From the NCBI GenBank assembly GCA_913063125.1, contig CAJXZM010000015.1:1-55342 (forward strand): a DNA stretch of 55,342 nucleotides. Reading direction: 5' to 3'. This document shows, piece after piece, positions 45,748 through 54,978 of the stretch (position 1 is its first letter; every line of letters begins with the position of its first letter). The notes beneath the pieces are model-generated. The model worked only from the letters and a program-made list of their open reading frames with translations. It had not been told where the DNA came from and ran no database searches. Source of the DNA: an uncultured Gammaproteobacteria bacterium. Its GTDB lineage: Bacteria > Pseudomonadota > Gammaproteobacteria > Pseudomonadales > Ketobacteraceae. The translations under genes and the position numbers were made by a program.

Positions 45748-45764
45748 TTTATCGGAGATATCCT

Positions 45765-46481
45765 GTGCAACTAACAACTACACACAGCAATGACTTATGT
45801 GACTCTGTGGTCCTTGAGAATTTTCAAAACGAGATGGAATCATTAGGATTCGGTCGTTGGATATTCTCGGCAGCCAGTCATTTACATAAACCAAATGACC
45901 TAAATGTTGCAAGGGTTAGCAGCTATCCAAAGGGGTTTGTCGAGAACTACAACAGCAGTCAGTTTTATGAGGTGGATCCGTCGACACCTTATTGGCTCTC
46001 GCATCACAAGGCTGCCAGCTATCGTAAGGTAAGGAGTTCGGTCGCTTTGTCAGTCCGGCAAAAACAACTTATGGATCTTAATAGGGACTTTGGTGTTAAT
46101 AAGGGCATTGTGATACCGCTACAGAATGTATTAGGATTTAAATCCATGGCTGCGCTGTCCTTTGATGGGTCTATATCAGAACTCAATTCTTATATAGAGA
46201 ATGTCGGGGATGAGCTATTTTCTCTTTCAATGGCGTTTAATCGTAATATACTGTCTCGCCACAGGTCGATTTTTTTAAATCATACCAAATCATTGTTAAC
46301 ACCAAAACAAACAAAAGTCATAACACTCATTGCCCAAGGCTTACAAACCAAGCAGGTCGCCGATAGGCTAGCGATATCAATTAATGCTGTTGATAAACAC
46401 ATTGCCAATATAAAAACATCCTTGCTAGCGACAACCACCGCGTCAGCTGTCGCACTTGCCGTGCAGTGGGAATTGATATAA
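45765..46481 (+). CDS. LuxR-family regulator with autoinducer-binding domain (LuxR solo)
   Basis: GTG 45765 follows CGGAGATATCCT; the open frame begins upstream, within the palindrome. The 238-residue protein has an Autoind_bind-like domain (FYEVDPSTPYWLSH, GVNKGIVIPL) and a C-terminal LuxR helix-turn-helix (LLTPKQTKVITLIAQGLQTK, then QVADRLAISINAVDKHI). No luxI-type synthase is present, so it is a LuxR solo. It could respond to acyl-homoserine lactones or other signals. The pocket cannot be judged without a model. Confidence 0.75.
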   Translation: MQLTTTHSNDLCDSVVLENFQNEMESLGFGRWIFSAASHLHKPNDLNVARVSSYPKGFVENYNSSQFYEVDPSTPYWLSHHKAASYRKVRSSVALSVRQKQLMDLNRDFGVNKGIVIPLQNVLGFKSMAALSFDGSISELNSYIENVGDELFSLSMAFNRNILSRHRSIFLNHTKSLLTPKQTKVITLIAQGLQTKQVADRLAISINAVDKHIANIKTSLLATTTASAVALAVQWELI

Positions 46482-46564
46482 CTACAGAAATCTTGACTTG
46501 TTGAGCCTGCCCAATTTGCTAATATCGCTGCACATCCTAAATATATAGTAACTACGGAATAGCG

Positions 46565-47086
46565 ATGACTAAAATACACCCTCTACTTTGTGCGCTCATC
46601 TTAATGGCATCATCGGCCGCCTATTCGGCCCTTGTGGTGAAGGAACAAATTCTAAGCATTCAAGAAATTAAACATCGAGCACTCCAAGGCAGCACCTTGC
46701 TTACAAATCAACAGCTTAAAGAACGAATAAAATTAAATCCTAAGTTAGTTCTTCTGGATGTGAGAACCCAGCGAGAATATCGCGCAGGTCACCTCAAAGG
46801 TGCTGCATGGATAGAGCGAGGTATCGCTGAATTTGTTTTAGCCCGAACCCTTACCGATAGAGATATTGAAATCATCGTGTACTGTAAACAAGGCTACCGA
46901 TCTAGCCTGGTTGTTAAAACGCTGCAAGGCATAGGTTATGCCAATGTTGTAGCGCATGTAGGCTTTGATGAGTGGGTTAAGGCTGGAAACATCTATTCGA
47001 ATTATCTAGGAGATTCGAAATTGGTCACGCCAAAAGCAGCTACGGCGGCTAACTTTAAGCCAGATTATTATCTTCCGAAGAGCTAA
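46565..47086 (+). CDS. Periplasmic rhodanese-domain protein
   Basis: The protein (173 residues) has a signal peptide (about residues 1-22, ASSAAYSA). A single rhodanese domain follows, recognisable from LVLLDVRTQREYRAGHLKGA and the active-site loop CKQGYRS with Cys107. Single-domain rhodaneses transfer sulfane sulfur; the substrate is unknown. It follows the LuxR-type gene by 83 bp on the same strand. Confidence 0.75.
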   Translation: MTKIHPLLCALILMASSAAYSALVVKEQILSIQEIKHRALQGSTLLTNQQLKERIKLNPKLVLLDVRTQREYRAGHLKGAAWIERGIAEFVLARTLTDRDIEIIVYCKQGYRSSLVVKTLQGIGYANVVAHVGFDEWVKAGNIYSNYLGDSKLVTPKAATAANFKPDYYLPKS

Positions 47087-47161
47087 GCATTAGATGTGCA
47101 TTTTCAGGAAAGACAATGATTGTATATTTATTGTAAACATATTTTATAAAAAGGATTGGTT

Positions 47162-47449
47162 ATGGACGTCGTAGCAATAGTTAAAATTAGCGCCAAAGAA
47201 GGAAAAAGTTTGGATGCACTAAAAGTGATCAAAAAGAGTCAAGAACATTGCTTATCGCTTGATTTTTGTGGCGGATTCGATATTTTTCAGTGTCAAAAGA
47301 ACGTTCACCTATTTCAATTTGTCGAGCGCTGGACCTCTGTGGAAAAACATAAGGCGTTTTTGGCTTCATTAATGAACGACCCTAGTTTTATTGAGAGTTT
47401 AGATGTGTTTACGTCTGGGCCGAGCATTGAATATTACACTGTTAAATAA
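47162..47449 (+). CDS. ABM-like dimeric alpha/beta-barrel protein
   Basis: The 95-residue protein starts at ATG 47162 after AAAAAGGATTGG. Its pattern (VVAIVKISAKEG, then FQFVERWTSVEKHKAFLAS) is that of antibiotic-biosynthesis-monooxygenase (ABM)/YgiN proteins, which form dimeric barrels and often handle quinones or other small aromatics. The ligand is unknown. It follows the rhodanese gene on the same strand. Confidence 0.6.
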   Translation: MDVVAIVKISAKEGKSLDALKVIKKSQEHCLSLDFCGGFDIFQCQKNVHLFQFVERWTSVEKHKAFLASLMNDPSFIESLDVFTSGPSIEYYTVK

Positions 47450-48402
47450 GTGACGATATCCTAGGAGGTGGATTTTCTTGGCCGTCCAGCTATGTACCCT
47501 CTAGTATATGAGCGTCAGTTGTCTTCCTTTATTTTGGCTCCAGTTGGCACACAGCTGCCTAGTAAACCCCCTATATATTGCAGTGCTGAATGTCTCTAAT
47601 TAGGTGATAAAAGCCTAATGTGGCAAGCGATTTTTGAATTAGAACTTCAAAGGGTCACTAACAATCGTCGAAGGGCGTAATGTCCGCTTTTGCGGAGTTT
47701 TTCCATTTTCTTCCACACCCAACTTAGACTATATTTTGGAACGAGCCGTCCTTTGCCCCCACACCCAAAATGGCGCCTATAGAAAGCGCCGGCAAAGCGA
47801 ATACCTGAAACGGCAGTAATATAAACTCAAGAGACAATTGAGCGTTTTGTTCACATACATTCTGAACGACTTTTCAAAATAGTTAGGTTTTCGAAAGGCC
47901 AAATGGGCACTATGTTTATAAAGCGGACGATTGGGATATCGTCACGAGGAAGACATTATTTGATAATGTTAAACATTTTGTCTATCGAAAAAAAATCATT
48001 AACGTTTTCTAAGCAGACGTTCGAAAAATCGCTGATAGCCCATACTTTAACGCTTGCATATTACCCAGAATGAATCGTAGTGGCATAGCCATTGTATCGC
48101 CTAATAGTTAATGAGATGATGATAACATCCCTTGTTAGGTGGCCAAATTCACTATGACACTACAGGGTGCCGGTCATTTTCTTGTACTGGCTGCTTTCAC
48201 CCGCCATAAACGGACTAATTGACGACGTAAAAGGCTTGTTGGAAAAGCGTCGAAATGTGCCATCAAGAGACATTGGAGTGCATTCAGATTACAAAAAGTA
48301 AACACTCAACTCCGCGCTTAGCTATTACTTAAGATAGACCCTATCTCTAAATTAGAAATTCAGACATTTCCACGACAAGATGAAATTTCAAAATTTTTAA
48401 GT
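47450..48402. other. Gene-free stretch of 950 bp
   Basis: No coding frame, repeat family or RNA gene is supported. One hairpin, TCCGC-TTTT-GCGGA followed by TTTTT (47683-47705), is a likely intrinsic terminator. The remainder has the look of eroded intergenic or remnant DNA between the ABM-like gene and the MFS transporter. Confidence 0.4.
47683..47705 (+). terminator. Likely intrinsic terminator
   Basis: TCCGC-TTTT-GCGGA forms a 5-bp stem and is followed by a run of T, reading on the plus strand. It is 230 bp past the ABM-like gene, so it may end that transcript. Confidence 0.4.
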
Positions 48403-49635
48403 CTACAATTTATCATTTTGGTCTAGATCACAGGATCTGGCCACCATCATTACGACACTGATAACAAATGCGACGGCCGCCACTGCTGCACCAACATAAC
48501 CAACAGCCTCTACGCTGTGATGAGTCACTACACTGCCGCCCAAAGTTGCACCTAAGCCAATTCCTAGATTGCAGGCGGAGATATTCAGGGATAATGCGAA
48601 GGCTTCCGCACCCCCGCCGGCCTTCATTACGCGAATTTGACAGATCACAAATGCTGCCATGTGCGCGGCGCCCCATAACCCAGCAACGAAGATCAAGCAA
48701 AGCAGACTCTTTGCCGCGGGGGCTATAACTGCCATAGAAAATGCCAAAGTGAGCGCCACACACCCGGTCGCCGCAATTGGATCGCGATCGACAACACGCC
48801 CGGAAAGCCAATTTCCAAACACCCCCGCCAAACCAAATCCCATCAGTAGCCAGCCAATTATAGCGCCGTCGACATCAGCCAATATACCGAGCAACGCAGT
48901 AATATAAGTATATCCGGCGAACATACCTGTGAATAAAATGCATGACAACAAAAGGTGTATCAGAAAGCTTGGACGCCGTAATAAAGCGACCCCAGCCAGC
49001 ATAGGTGCTTGTTTGACATTTTCTTTGGATACCGCTGGCAGCCAAAGAGTAATAAGGCCAGCAGAGATCAAGCCCAGCAACGCGAAGATCGCAAAACTTA
49101 CGGGCCAGCCTAGCTTGTCTGCAATAATAGCAGCAGCAGGAATACCCAGAATAGTAGTAGTTACTATGCCCAAATTGACACGAGAGATAGCCCAACCCTT
49201 TCGCTCGGTACCCGCTAAATGGATGGCCTCTACGGCGACGATACTGACAATAGCCGGTAAGATGCCCCCCTGTAACACTCGGATGGCAATAATTAGGTTG
49301 TAATGCGGCGCTAATACAATCACAAGATTACCCGCCGCGAAAGCGATCGACGATATAATAAGAAAATCACGCGAATGATACCTACCAGCGAGTATTGTCA
49401 ACGGAGGACCAAGCAAAGATGCCGCAAGCGCGAAGCAGGTAACAAACCAACCCGCGTCAGCGAGAGGTATATTGAGATCATTTGCCATTGCTGGCAGCAG
49501 GGCCATAACAATGAATTCTGACGAAACGATCACGAACAGAGTAAAGGCAAGCAGGCCAATAGCGAAAGTAATTGAGCGCTCTGAGTCTTCAATACAGATC
49601 TGCGTTGCGCCCAGCTTAACGACATTCATGCTCAT
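48403..49635 (-). CDS. MFS transporter, DHA1/AraJ type
   Basis: The protein has twelve hydrophobic segments and the MFS pattern: an early FVIVSSEFIVMALLPAMAND, a LGPPLTILAGRYHSR loop, GGILPAIVSIVAVEAI and a mid-protein GNWLSGRVVDRD. It resembles DHA1-type exporters of drugs or sugars. The preferred start is ATG 49635 (MSMNVVKLG; a second Met follows two codons later). The frame is open from ATG 49737, directly after the SDR gene's stop, but the extra 34 residues look non-native. It is probably co-transcribed with the SDR gene, under TetR control. Confidence 0.8.
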   Translation of the reverse strand: MSMNVVKLGATQICIEDSERSITFAIGLLAFTLFVIVSSEFIVMALLPAMANDLNIPLADAGWFVTCFALAASLLGPPLTILAGRYHSRDFLIISSIAFAAGNLVIVLAPHYNLIIAIRVLQGGILPAIVSIVAVEAIHLAGTERKGWAISRVNLGIVTTTILGIPAAAIIADKLGWPVSFAIFALLGLISAGLITLWLPAVSKENVKQAPMLAGVALLRRPSFLIHLLLSCILFTGMFAGYTYITALLGILADVDGAIIGWLLMGFGLAGVFGNWLSGRVVDRDPIAATGCVALTLAFSMAVIAPAAKSLLCLIFVAGLWGAAHMAAFVICQIRVMKAGGGAEAFALSLNISACNLGIGLGATLGGSVVTHHSVEAVGYVGAAVAAVAFVISVVMMVARSCDLDQNDKL

Positions 49636-49737
49636 AGTGACAAACCGAATTATGCCTAGGTTATATATTAAGAGGGTTGGTAAAGGCGTGGGGATAAAAG
49701 TGGGCGCAGACGCTACGGCCCGCACCCTAATCATCAT

Positions 49738-50478
49738 TTATGCATTAGTGCCACCGTCGATCGTAAGACCTGCACCGGTTATAAAGCGACTTTCCTCACT
49801 GGCAAGCCAAGTGACAAAGCCGGCAATATCATCCGGCTTACCATAACTGGGAATAGCCATAAGGCTGCGCTGACCATCGGAGTACTCACCACTCGCAGGA
49901 TTCATATCAGTGTCAGTAGACCCAGGGTGCACGATATTAACCGTAATCCCTCTGGGCCCGAGATCACGAGCCAAACCCTTGGTAAACCCAATCAGTGCCG
50001 ACTTGCTGAGACTGTATAGGCTCAGTCCTGACGTAGGCACGTGCTCAGCCAAGTTGCTGCCAATAGATATAATTCTACCGCCCTCGCCCATATATGAGGC
50101 GGCAGCCTGAGACGCGACGAATACCGCCCTCACATTGACGTCTATCGTCTGTTCAAAGTCAGCAAGCGTTAGCTCTCCAATTGGCTTGGCAACAAAGATG
50201 CCGGCATTGTTGATCAGGATATCGAGCTGGCCAAATTCCGCTACGGTTTTCTGAACAGCAGCCTTAATAGCGGAAGCTTCAGAATTGTCTGCCGCTATGG
50301 ACAAACCCTTTCTGCCCGCTTGCTCTATCTCGCCTACGACAGCATTAGCCTTATCTGCCGAACGGTTGTAAGTCAGGGCGACATTTGCCCCCTCATGCGC
50401 TAGGCGCCTGGCAATTGCCGCTCCTATCCCCCGGCTCCCGCCAGTAACCAATGCCACCTTACCTTTCAATTTACTCAT
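49738..50478 (-). CDS. SDR-family oxidoreductase
   Basis: This is a 246-residue classical short-chain dehydrogenase. The cofactor-binding motif TGGSRGIG is at residues 12-19, and NNAG lies near 90-93. The catalytic Tyr155-x3-Lys159 (YSLSK) is intact, with a nearby Ser. It probably uses NAD(P)H to interconvert an alcohol and a ketone, substrate unknown. The start follows AAAGGAAAGGTGAC. It is divergent from the TetR-family gene. Confidence 0.85.
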   Translation of the reverse strand: MSKLKGKVALVTGGSRGIGAAIARRLAHEGANVALTYNRSADKANAVVGEIEQAGRKGLSIAADNSEASAIKAAVQKTVAEFGQLDILINNAGIFVAKPIGELTLADFEQTIDVNVRAVFVASQAAASYMGEGGRIISIGSNLAEHVPTSGLSLYSLSKSALIGFTKGLARDLGPRGITVNIVHPGSTDTDMNPASGEYSDGQRSLMAIPSYGKPDDIAGFVTWLASEESRFITGAGLTIDGGTNA

Positions 50479-50531
50479 GTCACCTTTCCTTTATGTAATG
50501 ATTGACACAAATATAAGGCACAACTAGAATC

Positions 50532-50557
50532 TGATCAATACATTTTTGTATTGATCA
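50532..50557. promoter_or_regulatory. TetR-type operator between SDR and TetR genes
   Basis: TGATCAATACA (50532-50542) and TGTATTGATCA (50547-50557) form a perfect 11-bp inverted repeat with a 4-bp spacer, 20 bp before the TetR-family ATG. It sits in the divergent promoter and is the obvious binding site for the adjacent regulator. Confidence 0.7.
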
Positions 50558-50577
50558 CTACAAAAAGAGACTTACTC

Positions 50578-51186
50578 ATGACACAACGAGGTCGCCCCAG
50601 AAAATTTGACCGATCTATTGCATTGCGACAGGCTATGGATGTGTTCTGGACACAGGGCTTTGACTGCACCTCTATGCCCGACCTAATAGGCGCAATGAAG
50701 ATCAATTCTCCTAGCATCTACGCCGCATTTGGTAGCAAGGAAAAGTTATTCATTGAAGCGGTTGAGCTTTACAGTGTCACCGAAGGTGAAGAGATTTGGG
50801 TAAGGATGGCAAATGAGCCGACAGCACGTTTGGCTATTGAGGCCATGTTGCAAGCAAGCGCTGAAGCTTATACTCGCCCTGCAAAACCACGCGGTTGTAT
50901 GATTGTACTCGGTGCGCTTCATACCGAAGGCGGCAATACAGCTATTCGCCGAGGCTTACAAGCACACCGTGCGCAATGCATGACAACGATCCATTCGCGA
51001 CTAGAGCTAGGCATTAGTGATGGTGAGCTAGCAAAGAGGTTGGACTGCCGTGCAATCGCTACTTTCTATCTTACAATTCAGCAGGGGATGTCGATACAAG
51101 CCCGCGATGGCGCCTCTCGTGAAGCGCTCCTTGCAGTTGTAAAATATGCCATAGTAGCGTGGGACAGCATTATCTCTGGTGCCTAG
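50578..51186 (+). CDS. TetR/AcrR-family repressor
   Basis: The start at ATG 50578 gives 202 residues beginning MTQRGRPRKFDR. The TetR HTH is clear (ALRQAMDVFWTQGFDCTSMP, then SPSIYAAFGSKEKLF). The C-terminal ligand domain is variable, and the ligand is unknown. It is divergent from the SDR-MFS pair and probably represses both through the palindrome at 50532-50557. Confidence 0.82.
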   Translation: MTQRGRPRKFDRSIALRQAMDVFWTQGFDCTSMPDLIGAMKINSPSIYAAFGSKEKLFIEAVELYSVTEGEEIWVRMANEPTARLAIEAMLQASAEAYTRPAKPRGCMIVLGALHTEGGNTAIRRGLQAHRAQCMTTIHSRLELGISDGELAKRLDCRAIATFYLTIQQGMSIQARDGASREALLAVVKYAIVAWDSIISGA

Positions 51187-51461
51187 TGAATTACACTCCG
51201 GAGCAAACGACCTTTTACGTCCAATCTACTACAAAATGCCCGTGCTCGGGCCCGCAGTAAGCATCGATAATTTAACCTCTGTTTTCAGCCAGCTAATAAG
51301 CGTCAATTGTTTAGGAGGCATGTCTTGAAGATACTAAGGTCGGCTATGGGTCATGAAGCACGAAACCACCCAAACTTGTTCTAATGTCGGCTCTACAATC
51401 CATAGCGAACAGTCAAATAAGAAGACAATTAGCGATCATCATCCCTAAAGGAGGAATCGTT

Positions 51462-52075
51462 ATGTTTCATTCAACCGCTTCAGCTCCATTTACCCCTTGG
51501 AATAAGGGGGACACTCATTGGCCAGCGACCACCTTTAAGAAAGCAGGAAATATAGTCTATTCATGTTCGGCTTCAAATCGCGGGAAAAATCCGCGAATTG
51601 GACCTCTTCAATCTCGCTATCGACAGTAAATTGCGAGGCTGTGACCTATGCAAGATCCGTATTCATGATAATTCATCAAATAGCTCAATTACAAATCGCG
51701 CCATGGTGATGCAACAGAAAATCCATCAGCCTGTAAAATTTGAAATTACAGAACAGACAAGAAATGCAATTAAAGACTGGGTAACGAAAGCCAACCTAAA
51801 ACCTCAGGATTATTTATTCCCAAGTCGAATTCAGCCTTCAGCTCATATAACAACGCGGCAATATGCAAGGCCAGTAAAAAATTGGGTTAAGATGATTGGG
51901 CTTGACCCCACCATCTATGGCACCCACTCACCAAGGCCACGCTCATTTACAAACGAACCGGAAACCTACGCGTAGTACAAATACTGCTAGGTCACAAAAA
52001 AATGAAGTTACCGTTAGGTACTTTGGTGTCGAAGTTGATGATGCTCATGAAATGTCCGAACAGACTAAGGTTTGA
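51462..52075 (+). pseudogene. Tyrosine recombinase (site-specific integrase) pseudogene
   Basis: ATG 51462 after AAAGGAGGAATCG opens MFHSTASAPFTPWNKG, the start of a short stand-alone tyrosine integrase family. An extra G in the following G-run shifts the frame. A nonsense TAG near 51555 replaces the expected Trp codon after RKQEI. The frame then continues through DLFNLAIDSKLRGCDL, FEITEQTRNAIKDW, DYLFPSR and GLDPTIYGTHS. There a deletion removes the expected catalytic Arg region and shifts the frame to TKATLIYKRTGNLRVVQILL. One more shift precedes the final VEVDDAHEMSEQTKV. It is inactive. Confidence 0.75.
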
Positions 52076-52152
52076 GACATTAAACACATCGGCGGCTGTC
52101 GTCGCTGAGGTGCCATAAGTGGTCGCCCTAAGAGCTGGTAGCTGTAAAAATG

Positions 52153-52169
52153 CAGACGGTAGCCGTCTG
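52153..52169. terminator. Short perfect hairpin near IS4-family element
   Basis: CAGACGG-TAG-CCGTCTG forms a perfect 7-bp stem, followed by ATTTAAAA. It lies between the integrase relic and the IS4-family element. It could be a weak terminator or an extragenic palindrome; the adjacent CAAGATCTGACCCTGCACCC motif is palindrome-associated in some genomes. Confidence 0.3.
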
Positions 52170-52229
52170 ATTTAAAACGAATTCACAACTCAAGATCTGA
52201 CCCTGCACCCACAGTTAAAACATAATATG

Positions 52230-53504
52230 TCACTGCTGTCCCGTTAAGGAAAAATAAGAAGGTCTGATTCCGCTACAATTGATACAATGAGATTGTCTAG
52301 AAAACAGTGTATTAATAGAGGGAATCAGACCATGGCACATTGTAATACGATCCTGTCACAAATACTAAAACTTGTTCCGAGACATGAATTTGAGACCCTT
52401 GCCAAACAACATCATTCAGGCCGTGCCTTTCGTAAAGCCTCCCGCTGGTCGCAGTTTGTATCGCTGACTATGGCTCAATTATCTGGTCGAAATAGCTTAC
52501 GCGATATCGTGGATAATATGTCGGCGCAAATGCATCGCCTTTACCACCTGGGCAGCGCGAAGCTGTCGCGATCAAACCTATCGCGCATCAATGAAGATAA
52601 GCCCTATGCTCTGTACGAAGCGCTGTTTGGTAAACTGTTAACTCGCTGCCAAGGCGTGGCACCTAGTCATAATTTCAGGTTTAAACACCCGCTGTATTCA
52701 CTGGACGCCTCGACCATCGACTTGTGTTTATCGGCATTTCACTGGGCTGATTTTCGCACCAGCAAAGGAGCGATCAAACTGCACGTCGGCTTAAATCATG
52801 CGGGTTATTTGCCGGAATTTGTCACCATCACGGAGGGCAAGAAACACGATGTCACCGTGGGTCGTATGCTTAATTTTCCTAAGGGGAGTATTGTAGCGAT
52901 TGATAAAGCATACAATGATTACGCTTGGTATAAGCAGTTGACAGATAAGGAGATTTTCTTCGTAACCCGGCTTAAGAGCAATGCAAAATACCGTATTATT
53001 AAGCGCCGGTCTGTGCTGAAAAACAAAGGCTTAACGTGTGATCAAACGATAGAATTCACCGGCCCTCAGGTCTCCAAAAAATGTCCTGTTCAATTACGAC
53101 GAATTGGCTACAAAGATGCGCAGACGGGTAAGCACTATGTGTTTTTAACGAACAACTTCAAACTGGCCGCCAAGACGGTTGCCGATATCTACAAAGCTCG
53201 GTGGCAAGTAGAACTATTTTTTAAATGGATAAAACAAAACCTGAAAATCAAGTCGTTTGTTGGCACGAGCAAGAATGCCGTGATGACTCAAATATGGATA
53301 GCGATGTGCGCATACTTGTTAATTGCATTTTTGAAATTTCAGTCATCACTCACAAAAAGTATGCAGCAGTTATTGCGGTTACTACAGCTTAATTTGTTTG
53401 ATAAACGTGACCTGATGGCGCTGTTAAGGGGGGATCCGCCTGATGACGGGTTACCTGATACTAATCAAATGAACCTCATATGAAAGTTAACGGGACAGCA
53501 GTGA
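52230..53504 (+). mobile_element. IS4-family insertion sequence
   Basis: The element is about 1275 bp, bounded by perfect 18-bp inverted repeats (TCACTGCTGTCCCGTTAA at 52230-52247 and its complement at 53487-53504). It carries one intact transposase gene. No clear target duplication is visible in the flanks, so it may be ancestral or have undergone recombination. Confidence 0.82.
52332..53483 (+). CDS. IS4-family transposase
   Basis: From ATG 52332 (after GAGGGAATCAGACC) it encodes 383 residues. DDE motifs are visible: Asp in YSLDASTIDL, Asp in VAIDKAYNDYAW and Glu in the YREK signature YKARWQVELFFKWIKQNLKI. The family's N-terminal helical region and a C-terminal basic part are also present. 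The upstream frame to 52287 has no start support. It is intact. Confidence 0.87.
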   Translation: MAHCNTILSQILKLVPRHEFETLAKQHHSGRAFRKASRWSQFVSLTMAQLSGRNSLRDIVDNMSAQMHRLYHLGSAKLSRSNLSRINEDKPYALYEALFGKLLTRCQGVAPSHNFRFKHPLYSLDASTIDLCLSAFHWADFRTSKGAIKLHVGLNHAGYLPEFVTITEGKKHDVTVGRMLNFPKGSIVAIDKAYNDYAWYKQLTDKEIFFVTRLKSNAKYRIIKRRSVLKNKGLTCDQTIEFTGPQVSKKCPVQLRRIGYKDAQTGKHYVFLTNNFKLAAKTVADIYKARWQVELFFKWIKQNLKIKSFVGTSKNAVMTQIWIAMCAYLLIAFLKFQSSLTKSMQQLLRLLQLNLFDKRDLMALLRGDPPDDGLPDTNQMNLI

Positions 53505-53918
53505 TCTAATTTGTAAGCACTGTAATGTGCGAAATAAGGAGGTCAGGAATTATAGTAATGTGGGCTCACACATCTATGTTCAATGGGTATTAAACATAAG
53601 CGAGCGACAAACTCTATCCAACATATTTTAGTCAAACTGTAACCCTGCCTTCAAATTGTCCCACTGGAGGCGCCTCATGACCCAAAAAAGTCTGGCGATA
53701 ACCTATCACCGGGTGGCAATAAAATGGATTGTCCCAACTCGCCTATTATAAGCGGCAGAATATCAAACAACACAACCTGTAATAATGGCGTAAACAGCTG
53801 GCCACGTAGGCAAGCAACCCCAAAACACTTATCCACGTTACCGTCAAGCGCTCTGCCATAGCTCGTTTACGCCCTACGTCGGGGTTAAGAAGTCCCTCTT
53901 CAGCTAATTGTATGTTTT
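53505..53918. other. Region between IS4-family element and LysR gene
   Basis: No gene is supported. A minus-strand frame at 53746-53931 (61 codons, one hydrophobic segment) overlaps the end of the LysR gene and has no other support. Nothing else is recognised. Confidence 0.35.
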
Positions 53919-54842
53919 TTATTCCTCCCATGTAGAATTTTCTGCAAAGTACTCTTTGAGCAATGCCATAAACAATTGCACTTTTGTGGACAAATGCCGG
54001 CGGTGCGAATAAACAGCATGCAGGCCGAGTGTTTCAATTTTATATTTGGGCAAAACTATTTTGAGTTTTCCAGTTTTTATGGCCTCTCCCAAAACAAAAG
54101 TAGGACATAGTGCTATTCCATTATCAGCAAGGACCAATTTTTTTACCGCTACTGCACTGTTTATGCGGTGGCGTCCTTCAATATTGACACTTTGTACATC
54201 TCCATCTCGCTCAAACTGCCACGATATCCCGCTTTTATAATTTGTGTCAATAATGCATGAATGATGTAACAGATCGTTTGGGCAGTCAGGCTCTCCATGT
54301 TGTTGTAAATATTCTGGTGATGCACAAGCAACAGTGCGAATAGTGGAAAGCCTGCATGCAATTAAACTTGAATCTGGGAGAATACCAATACGTAATGCCA
54401 GATCAAAACCTTCCTCGACAATATCAACTACTCTATCTGTTAATACCATATTGATACGAATATCAGGATACTGGCTAGCGAAATTTGATACTACCGGTAT
54501 TAGATGGAGCTCTGAGAATGAGGTAGGTGCACTGATATTTAATTCACCACTCGGAGTCGTATGAATATCTTGAACCGCGGCTTCTAGCTCATCCAATTCC
54601 TCAAGTAAAGAAACACAGCGTGCATAATATGCTCGACCTACCTCAGTTAAAGAAACTTGACGAGTAGTACGGTTAAATAAGCGAATATTAAGCGATTCCT
54701 CCAACTGCGCTACATATTTACTTAACAGGCCTTTTGTAAGGTTTGACTTCCGTGCTGCGCTAGAAAACCCCCCTGCATCCGAGACGGAGGTAAACGCCTT
54801 CATACATACTAGTTTATCCAATTTTTTATACCCTTTGTCCAC
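53919..54842 (-). CDS. LysR-family transcriptional regulator
   Basis: The 307-residue protein has the LysR HTH (FTSVSDAGGFSSAARKSNLT, then LLSKYVAQLEESLNIRLFNR) and a substrate-binding-like effector domain (ELNISAPTSFSELHLIPVVS). Its N-terminal Met is preceded by TGGACAAAGGGTATAAAAAA. It is divergent from the doxX-like gene, which it may control. The effector is unknown. Confidence 0.85.
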   Translation of the reverse strand: MDKGYKKLDKLVCMKAFTSVSDAGGFSSAARKSNLTKGLLSKYVAQLEESLNIRLFNRTTRQVSLTEVGRAYYARCVSLLEELDELEAAVQDIHTTPSGELNISAPTSFSELHLIPVVSNFASQYPDIRINMVLTDRVVDIVEEGFDLALRIGILPDSSLIACRLSTIRTVACASPEYLQQHGEPDCPNDLLHHSCIIDTNYKSGISWQFERDGDVQSVNIEGRHRINSAVAVKKLVLADNGIALCPTFVLGEAIKTGKLKIVLPKYKIETLGLHAVYSHRRHLSTKVQLFMALLKEYFAENSTWEE

Positions 54843-54978
54843 AAAATGAAGACAGTGTATCTAGTTTTGCTGCTATTGTCTTTAGTGGTGTGTGCCGATA
54901 ATATATCTTTATCAGAAATATTAGAATAAACAATCAATCTTATAGTTCTAACAAAACCCATTATTTAGGAGGTATATC

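Larger units (their letters stand above)
45320..45764. other. Region with attC site, possible 46-codon ORF and palindrome
   Basis: Besides the attC site (45347-45446) and the palindrome at 45724-45747, one frame from ATG 45461 to 45601 (46 codons, MKLSAKFVFGIKLKYTG, weak AGGGG ribosome binding site) could be a cassette ORF. It resembles nothing I know. No other gene is supported before the LuxR-family gene. Confidence 0.4.

Noticed and set aside
52230..53504. Target duplication of the IS4-family element
   Set aside because: Flanks on both sides were compared and no matching short direct repeat was found.
53746..53931. 61-codon minus-strand ORF overlapping the LysR gene end
   Set aside because: Only support is one hydrophobic stretch; it overlaps the LysR C-terminus and has no homology I recognise.
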